A DNA stretch of 64,000 nucleotides. Source: Vitellaria paradoxa. Taxonomy: Eukaryota > Streptophyta > Magnoliopsida > Ericales > Sapotaceae. Made by a program: the position numbers and the translations under genes. Where the stretch lies: the NCBI GenBank assembly GCA_019916065.1, contig CM034243.1, positions 31,336,147-31,400,146 on the forward strand, in the 5' to 3' direction. Below the pieces are notes generated by a model. The model did no database searches and was not told where the DNA came from. It saw only the letters and a list, made by a program, of their open reading frames with translations. Below, one piece after another: positions 56,225 through 64,000 of this stretch; the first letter of the stretch is position 1, and each line of letters starts with the position of its first letter.

Positions 56225-56520
56225 CCAAGAGGTTAAATGGGATGGTCTTGAGCTGGGACTTAGGGACTTACTACCCTAAAGTCTCAAGTTCAAGTCTCCT
56301 CTCTAGCAAAAACTTAAGTCTCAAGTTCAAGTCTCCTCTCTAGCAAAAACTTGGGGCTAGTCTATCGGGCGCAAAGCATAGTAAAAATTAGTAAGACGGA
56401 CCTCCTTGACTGAACGAATCGTATCTAGTTCTTGAGTGCGGGTTCGACTCCACGCCGCTACGCGAGTCTGCGATTTACCACTGCACATGTTGAAAGACCG
56501 GTATGTGTAGCACAAATTAA
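56225..56520 (+). repeat. SINE-like segment with a ~33-bp internal duplication
   Basis: Two B-box-like words (AAGTTCAAGTCTCC, GGGTTCGACTCC) within 300 bases. AGTCTCAAGTTCAAGTCTCC with its following CTCTAGCAAAAACTT is repeated directly. No clean flanking duplication found. Confidence 0.4.
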
Positions 56521-57904
56521 AAAAGATTCACTCTCTAAGAATTTGGTCTAAAGCGTGAATCTCTCGAGATCAAATCTTTTTTTTTTTCTTTACCCTATTT
56601 TTATATTTGTTTTTGTGTACCTTATTTTTCATGTTCAATCGGATCAATTGATTTAAGTTAAATAACTATATCAGTGAGATAATTACACTTTTCTACTAAT
56701 TTCTCCCACTTTATAATAATTTTAATGAAACAAGGTAATATAAAATGAGAGAACTAATAAAAAAGTACATTTATCATTTTCCTTTTATATATATATATAT
56801 ATATATATGTTTCCTCCCTTCACAAAGATTTTAATGAAAAAAATAATGTTAAAAGGGAGAGAAATAAATAAAAAATTACATTTATCATTTCCCTTACATA
56901 TAGAGAGAGAGAGAGAGAGAGATTTGAAGTTGATATATATGAAGTTTGGGGGTAGAGAGATATGAAGTTTTTTGAAGAAATTATTATTCATCAAGCTTTC
57001 TCCACCAATCATGCAACTCATTAGATAGATAAGAAGACCAACCAAACTGACAGCCTCATCAATGCAGCGACCAATCAACCTTCAATCTGCTTGGGGAGGC
57101 AGACATCCTCACGCAATTTCAGTTTTGGGATAGCAAGTTCAGAATCATGAAATTAAAATTCTAACAATCTAAATTCATTTATGTATATATATATATTTGA
57201 ATTAAAAATATCAGGTTAATATTTTGATAGGAATGTTGGCTAATTGAGAACCGGAATGAACATATGGAGCAACAGAGTCACCTCCTCAAAAATAGATCCT
57301 GAATGAAGTTATAATCATCATCATTATTCTTAATGAGTTCATGGATTATTAACATTAGCATAGTTAACCCAAAGCATTTCAAGCACCAACCAAAAGCATT
57401 TCTGACGCAATATAAGCTATAACTCAATAATCAGATTCAACACCAGAACAGAAAATTTCCATTGTGCAAAACTACTACATTGATATGGGACCAACTACCA
57501 AAACTGATCGACCACAAATAAGAGATTACAGACTGAAAAGCTGAATATAACTGAGGATACAATCACTAGCATCCGTATGAACAAGCAAGCTTTGTTTGGT
57601 TTGGAAAGAAAGGAAAGAAAGAAGAGACAGAAAATGGAGGGTAAGAGAAGAGAAAGTGGAGAGAAAAAAAATTAGATTTCTTATATCAGTTTCTCTTCCC
57701 CTTCTCTACAAACACAAAATAACGAAACAAGTGAGCGGAGAAAATTTTCATTCTATGTTCCTTTCCATTTCCTTTCTCCCCACCAAACAGAGTTTGAAGT
57801 ACAAGAAATTTGGCATAAATATGCTCTTTGGAGACTCACCTTTTAGAACTGTAATTCCAAATTAGTTTTGTTCAAAGCAATATACCATTGATACCATCCA
57901 ATAC
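56521..57904. other. Non-coding 3' flank of the BCD1-like gene
   Basis: AT-rich with (TA)n and (GA)n microsatellites near 56787-56808 and 56901-56922. No gene seen. The part next to 57905 should include the 3' untranslated region. Confidence 0.35.
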
Positions 57905-60900
57905 TCAAAATCCAGGTATCTCTCCTTCCTCTAACTCCTCCTCTACTGGGATCAATCCATCAAAATCTGGGTAATCCCTTCTTCCTACCAATTCCGCCTC
58001 CTCGGTAAAAACACCTTCCAAATCAAGAAAGTCATCTGGATTGGTTTGAGCAATAAGATCCGAGTATGCATCTATCAATCCTTGCTCAAAATCGAAATCC
58101 ATGTCCTCGAGCACTCCAGGGTCCTCAGTCTTGAAGCTTGATGGTATACAATGGGGTTTATGGCTACATGCATCGTTTTTTATCACTAATTTGGTACCTT
58201 GAGGAGATCTCTGTGACAATGGGCAGTCAAATTTTCCATTTAATTCCTTCTTCGCTCTCTTGTCCTGATGGACTATACTGGTCACAGGATCAGGTTTAAC
58301 ATGCTTCATGAGATCCAAAACCTGAGGATCCAAAGAACTGTCATCTTCTATTTCTTCCTCCCTGAAGATCACCCCTCTTGGACTTGGCTGATTATTACAG
58401 ACAGACTCCTTAACCTCTGCTTTATGAGGAATAACATCCTTGATAACTTCAAAATCATAATCATGTGAAGGGAGGTAAACATGAATAAGAGGGTACTCCA
58501 AAATAACTAAATTAGCTAGCTGTTGGCGTATTGGAGCCTTGATGTCCAATTCCCGGAAAGGCGATTTGGGGCCCTGCAATATTATGATTCCAGACTATTT
58601 TAATTGGATGAGAAAGAATTGTAATATCTCACACTAAGGGAGATAAATTGGCTCATTCAGAAAGATAGAGCCACCATCCAAGATGAATCCAGTCAATTAA
58701 TCAAGGCCCACACTTAAAAATAACCACATCTGAATCCAGCAAAGATACTCAAATCTCATAAAATCAACTCTTAACAAATTGTTTAGGGTCACCTAAACCA
58801 GAAACACTTTCAATCATCTTACGACGTGCAAATATGTCTGTTTGTGTACTACCATTACTAATGTTCTTTTATCTTCTCTGTTCTCAGTTTCTTTCTTCTT
58901 TTTAATTCAATACTGGACAGGAGGAGAGCCCAAGAGCTACAATCAAAACCCATGGATATGAACCAAATTAAAATAAGTTGTGCCTAAAATACAAAGGCAT
59001 CTCAGATTGGTTTGAACTTCTCCATGCCTCAATTCTATTGAATTCTAAATGGTCATCACAACCTAACCAAATGCTAGTTTATGTCAGCCAAAGGTTCAAC
59101 TTGAGCCAAGTCACCCACTTCTCATTAAGATGGAGGGTTTGTAGGTTCATCAAATTGTAGCTCCTGCCTCCATTCTGAAAATTTGATGTTTCCAATCTAG
59201 TGTATTGCTTTTATTCTATACTTTTGCATCTTGTATCACAAACTGAGATTGAACAAGCATTACACATAAAACACAGATAAATCGGAAAGAAACCTTTGGA
59301 TTTTTTCGGATGAAAAACTTGAGAGATTCCAATTGCTCAGCACAGAATTGCTTCAGCCGATGATTCCAAGGACCAGGTTGTAAGTGCTTCTCAATGACAG
59401 AGCAAAGGTTTATATTTTCATCTATTCTGCAACAAGATTCATTGCATGAGGTCCATTAGCATATATAACCACCCCGCATATATTAGAACTGAAATACAGA
59501 TGGATTGTGAAGGGTAATAATAGGACACACAGTTCTTCAATATTCAAACTGGAAAGAGAGCTCAACTGGAGCTCACCCATGGTCAATCAATACAACATCT
59601 GTTGAATGAAACCGCCACTCAATTGTCCATGAGATGAATTTCTTCCTGCACATGGAAAATGACACTTTATTTTTTTAAACTTTTTATAAGTACAGAAATT
59701 GACAATTTATAAGGACGCATATTATCATTCAAAACCCAAAAATGAAGGGTTTCAAAAGAGAGTAATGAAGCAATGCATTAAGAATTAACGGAAAAAAGAG
59801 TGCAATGTTGTTACAACACAAGGCCAAAACTAACTTGCAAAAAACCACTAATTTGCCAATTCACTTAACAATTCTTCTTCTTTCTTTCCTTTTTTCTTTT
59901 TTTTTTTTTTTTTTTTTTTTTGGGATAATTTATTCACTTGACAATTCTCCATGATATAACATCATACAAAGTTTCATCATCCTTCAGAATCCATCCCAAT
60001 CCACCAAATGCAAGAAAGAAAATTTTTTGCTCACTCATCAACAAGGTTTTGAAATAGGAAAATGTTTAATCTCCACCCCAGCACCACCAAAAACAAAAAA
60101 GGATAATGTGGGGTATAATTTCTCGGATGCATTTTATTTTACTGTAATTTCCCAGATACGTCGTATGTTATTGGTCTGTATCTGAGACAATTTCAATCCC
60201 TTTGCACCACTCCTCCATTCTTCTCAAGTAGGCCTACCCGTTGCAATAAAAGCTTCATTATGTGAAGTAAAATCTTAATGATGAATAGATAACTAAGACT
60301 AAGCAATAAAGTGAATGCATAAAAATAAGTATGTTTGTGTGTGTACAAAGATAGATTGGTTGGCTAGCATCTCATTAGGGAAGTGGAGACGATAGCTTCT
60401 ATTGACTCAAAAAGCCAAAAAGGGGCAAAAGAAAAAGAACAAGGCCTCCAAGACAGTAGTTCTAGATATTTAGAAAGAAAATAAATAAATAAATAAAGAC
60501 ACAAACTATGTACACGGTAAATAAGGGGGAGTTGGGTATTTATAGGAGTTGGCGTGGCCCTTCGTAGGCTGACCAATGGGCAGGCTAGGAATAAATTTAT
60601 TGCCCATTGGGCTGGGCCTAAAACTTTTTTGCCTATGTTTAATCCCAAGCCCGCTCATGTAAACCCATTTATTTTTTAAAACTATGTTTTTAGATTAAAA
60701 AAAAAACTAATTTAAGAGATTACAAAAGTAGTTCAATACTAAAATAATGTTTTTTTATAAAATTTGATATAGAAACTTTTTATAAGAAAACATAATAAAA
60801 TAATATATAAATACATAAAATATAAAAAATAATAATAATTTTTCAATTCTTGTGCTGGGTTGGGCCGGGCCGGGCTTGAGCGTGCATAATCCCAAACCCG

Positions 60901-63567
60901 ACCCAAATAATCAAAAGGCTTGAAAATTTTTCCAAACCTGAAAAAATATGGTGGGCCTGACAAGTTAGGCCTAAAATATCCACCCCAGGTCACTTCTTCA
61001 TGCCAAGTCAACGATTTGGAAAAGTTGATGATAGTGCACAAAATAGGCCAAATGGAGGCACTATCTATTCTGGCATAGCAGCTCTTGCAAGCTAATTCCG
61101 AGATACTTGCTGGAGGGTAATCAGCAATCTAATGGGGAAGGGAACATGTCCAAAGGCAATTGGTAGATGGGAAAGCATTAACTCCCTACGTATGAGCATT
61201 GAATGCAGAAGAAGGTCCATCCCATAATTGGTTGAGGGACAACCCTTCTGGGGAAGGGCCTATAGCTCAGTGAGCCCTGCTCTTGCCTTAAGCCACTGAC
61301 CTCGGGAGTGATTTAGAGTGCAGGCCTTTTGTTAGAGGAGGTATTTCCTGGACCTGTGCATTTTCCTAAATGCAAAGTTAAATAATCGAATGACTAGCCA
61401 AAAAGCGAGAGGCACTCGCCTAGGGGGTGAAATGAGCTCAGTGGGTTGCTGAGGAGATATCCATGGAGTTCTCAAACATAGGTTCTCTAACAGCTTGCAT
61501 GATCAGGCAAGTGGCTAAAGTGGCTTAGTGAGGGAAGCACGCTGCGCTTATTGTCACAAGCATGTCATACAAGGAGATGGTTCCAGGTGGGCCAACATAT
61601 GGATCTAGGGGGATGAGCCACGCAGCTTATTGTTGGGGTACCTACAGTAAATAACATACTAACGTGTCAAAGCTACATTCCTCAACCACATTTGCCAAGT
61701 TGTGATTTCAAAAGAAACCACCTTTTTATTAAATCACCGTATCAGTTAATAAAGACTCCCCAAGATCATTAAGATACTTACGAGAAAAGGATAATTTGAG
61801 CATGGCAAATCCAAGGAAAACTCAATAACAAATTGGACCTATTTAAATTCAGAAAAGAGAACATCAACTACCACAAATATAAATCATTAAACGAACATAA
61901 AAAACTAAGAAAAAAACAAACCCTCACCAACCAAATCGACGATAGCATCATAGCAACAAATCACGCAATAGATAATTACCTGTTATTGTAATATGATCGA
62001 TTTGTCTCTCTCCTTGACATTCCACTTGAAAGAAACCAGATTTTTGTCCCCCGACTTGCTGCAGCACTACGAAGGCTTCTCAGAGAGAAAGGAAGCTTAA
62101 AATGAGAATAACCACACAATTTAATTCTCATTCTCTGCGCAGAGTCAGCTACCCTCTTAACATCCTCAAGCATATTATAATCTACACATAAAATTGAAAT
62201 TTAAACCAGAATTAATTGCTAACTTCCTTGAGAAAGTTAAGATGGGCGAATTCTTCAAAACTTCAAATTAAAAAAAAAATAAAAAAAGTGTGGACATGAA
62301 ACAGAAGTGCTTTCTGAAGCGAATCATAAACTACCCATAAGAAAATCTTGAACCAAAAAGTGAGAAAAAAAAAAAAAGAAAAAAAAAGAGTTCCTATTTC
62401 AATGGAAATACAGCAACCAACCTAGTTATATCCTACTCTGGAAGAAGTACTTAATTATAATCAAAGCTGCACTAAACATAGTACAAAAGTGCTAGCAATA
62501 TCCAAAGATTAATGACCAATAAGTACCCCCCCCCCCCCCCCGCGCCCCAAAAAAAGAGAGAGAGAGAGAGAAAAAGTAGAAAAGTTCCAGTATAAAATTC
62601 TGGCCAACCCATGGAAAAATAAAGGACAGAATCTTGTCAACCAATTTACAGTTTCCCAGGAAGAATTTTCAAAACTTAAAGAAGAATGATAAATTTGAAG
62701 AATTAGCTACCAACTTTCTCAAAAAAAAAGTCATTCTATAACGAAGCTTTCAAAGTTGTGAAATATGTACAAAGCTTGAAGGAGTTACAAAATTCCTCCA
62801 GAATTTACAATCTCCACATGACTAAATCTCCAAATTGTGGAGAATGTTGTCATATCCACTTAAAAAACTACCCGACTTTTAAAAAGTGTTTTAACATTCA
62901 AAAAGCATTGTGGACTTCTTCAAGCAGATTGTAAAGTAACCTACAAGGAAATGTCCATACATACATATACCAGCAAACTAACCTCCCTGCAGAAAATTAG
63001 AATCCAACATTCATGAAATATTCAAAATTCTAAAAAACAATATTAAATTTTCAAAAAAACAGTAAGGAAATTCCTAAAGAAATTATATTTCACCCAAGGA
63101 AACATCTTCAAAATTCTGAAAAGGGTACTTAAAGTTGAAGCATGTGTGTTGTACAAATTACAGTGACTGTTAAAGCCTACCAAATATTTTAACAAAAAAG
63201 TCAACTCAATCAAGCAGAGTAGAAAAAGGTAATGAATTTTGAAGACAAGACATTGAAATAAATTAAACACTTCGGTAATTATGATGAAGGTATCAAAATT
63301 TAAAGCCAATTAGCAAATTGAGGAAACACTAAAATTACCAGATAGGAGAATATTATCACTAAATTCAGAGAGTGGAACGAACTGGGTTTGTTGCCTCTTG
63401 CCCGTACAGCCAATGCGCTGCTTGTGAGCTTTTACGCAAGGAAGACTGCAGGAACGTATAGAGCAACCGGGACATTTGTACTTTGAGGGGTTTAACTTAC
63501 ACTCTTCGCATAGAACTGGTTGTTTGGGGTTTGAGTTTGTCAAAGATGCCTCTTCTTGTTCCTCCAT
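57905..63567 (-). CDS. BCD1: zf-HIT protein, box C/D snoRNA assembly factor type (BCD1/ZNHIT6-like)
   Basis: Five minus-strand exons: 63339-63567, 61980-62181, 59577-59645, 59294-59426 and 57905-58573. They sum to 1302 bases, giving 433 residues plus stop with all phases consistent and GT-AG borders. The N-terminal HIT zinc finger (about residues 20-55) shows CEEC, CPGC, C..PC and H..RIGC. It is followed by the conserved middle region (YNMLEDVKRVAD, LPFSLRSLRSAA, GTKIWFLSSGMSRR, WTIEWRFHSTDV, RELDIKAPIRQQLAN, EYPLIHVYLP). The C-terminal third is acidic and less conserved, ending in a Glu-rich tail (EEELEEGEIPGF). In yeast and animals this family stabilises newly made box C/D snoRNAs in the nucleus with the R2TP/NUFIP machinery; I infer the same here. 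The start is the first ATG of the zinc-finger exon. Confidence 0.92.
59880..61660. other. Repeat-bearing intron 2 of the BCD1-like gene
   Basis: After a long poly-T (about 59897-59921) come GGGCTGGGCCT (60610) and GGGCCGGGCCGGGC (60855) words in an AT-rich setting. Then 61030-61650 is more balanced in composition (GCAGGCCTTTTGTTAGAGGAGG, GCTCAGTGGGTTGCTGAGG) without a long frame. Likely transposon-derived; family not recognised. Confidence 0.3.
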
Positions 63568-64000
63568 TGAAGCAATGTTCTAAAACCCAAATCATCAAAA
63601 GAACCGGCAAACAGAGAAGGGTCAGCACTTCAACCAAAAGATTCCCTAAAAAAACTAAACTTTCTGCAATATTTATTCCGTTTTATTTCTTTATTTATAA
63701 GATAAAGAAGACTCGTAACTGCACAAAATAACAATTTAACAGTACAACTTGAAATAAGAAAATGACACAATAATTCAAAGTACAAATGATTTCTTTATCA
63801 TATGAACTTTGATCAAATGATTGTTCTTATGAGTTATATCTCTACTGTTTGGAGATTGTTTTGTGCACAACTATTTCTTCATTTCAGGAGGATACCTTTC
63901 TAAAACATCTTTTATCACATTCAATAAGCAACAGAGAAAGGGGAAAGTTCTAGCGTGTGCGCGTGTGTGTATAAGCAGTAAAATAACCAAAAAAATGAGA
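63568..64000 (-). promoter_or_regulatory. Upstream region of the BCD1-like gene
   Basis: No coding sequence on either strand that I trust. No strong TATA box within the first 100 bases; GGGTTTTAGAACATTG lies directly before the ATG. It is expected to hold the 5' leader and core promoter. Confidence 0.35.

Noticed and set aside
63483..63731. 82-codon plus-strand gene opposite BCD1 exon 1
   Set aside because: Antisense to the zinc-finger exon with no domain; the minus-strand exon explains the open frame.

Overview
The window is a stretch of plant nuclear genome, most likely from a eudicot. It is AT-rich, its genes are interrupted by many GT-AG introns, and the introns and intergenic DNA are full of plant-type LTR retrotransposons, MITEs and tRNA-derived SINEs. 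I recognise three host genes, all on the minus strand. I could not assign a genus.

Layout from left to right. (1) 515-18631 holds exons 1-10 of a secreted family-1 (GH1) beta-glucosidase gene, 'gene A'; exons 11-13, with the nucleophile motif, lie beyond the left edge. Its intron 7 carries an old LINE fragment that was later split by a rearranged Ty1-copia insertion (2848-6723) with an open gag-pol frame. Intron 4 holds a small non-autonomous LTR retrotransposon (9690-11442), which itself carries a Tourist-like MITE. Intron 3 holds a fold-back element (14510-15253). (2) 18632-37843 is intergenic and made mostly of repeats: a dispersed element with internal tandem repeats, a terminal-inverted-repeat DNA element, solo LTRs, and a decayed copia element with a solo LTR nested in it. 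(3) 37844-50307 is a second GH1 gene, 'gene B', with all 13 exons. Its exon boundaries match those of gene A, but it has a one-base frameshift in exon 9 and a GC donor at intron 2, so it is probably a young pseudogene unless these are sequence errors. (4) 50308-57904 is intergenic: MITEs, SINEs and a second copy of the dispersed tandem-repeat element. (5) 57905-63567 is a five-exon gene for a zf-HIT protein of the box C/D snoRNA assembly (BCD1/ZNHIT6) type, apparently intact.

Genes A and B are a tandem GH1 pair of the kind that hydrolyses glycosylated defence or specialised metabolites in plants; the substrate cannot be read from the sequence. The BCD1-like gene is a housekeeping ribosome-biogenesis gene and has no evident functional link to them. 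I found no previously undescribed multi-gene system. The most unusual items are two insertions whose outer ends are both the start of the same LTR or arm facing each other within a 5-bp target duplication, and a dispersed element present in two copies with different internal tandem repeats built on CAGTAC-type palindromes.
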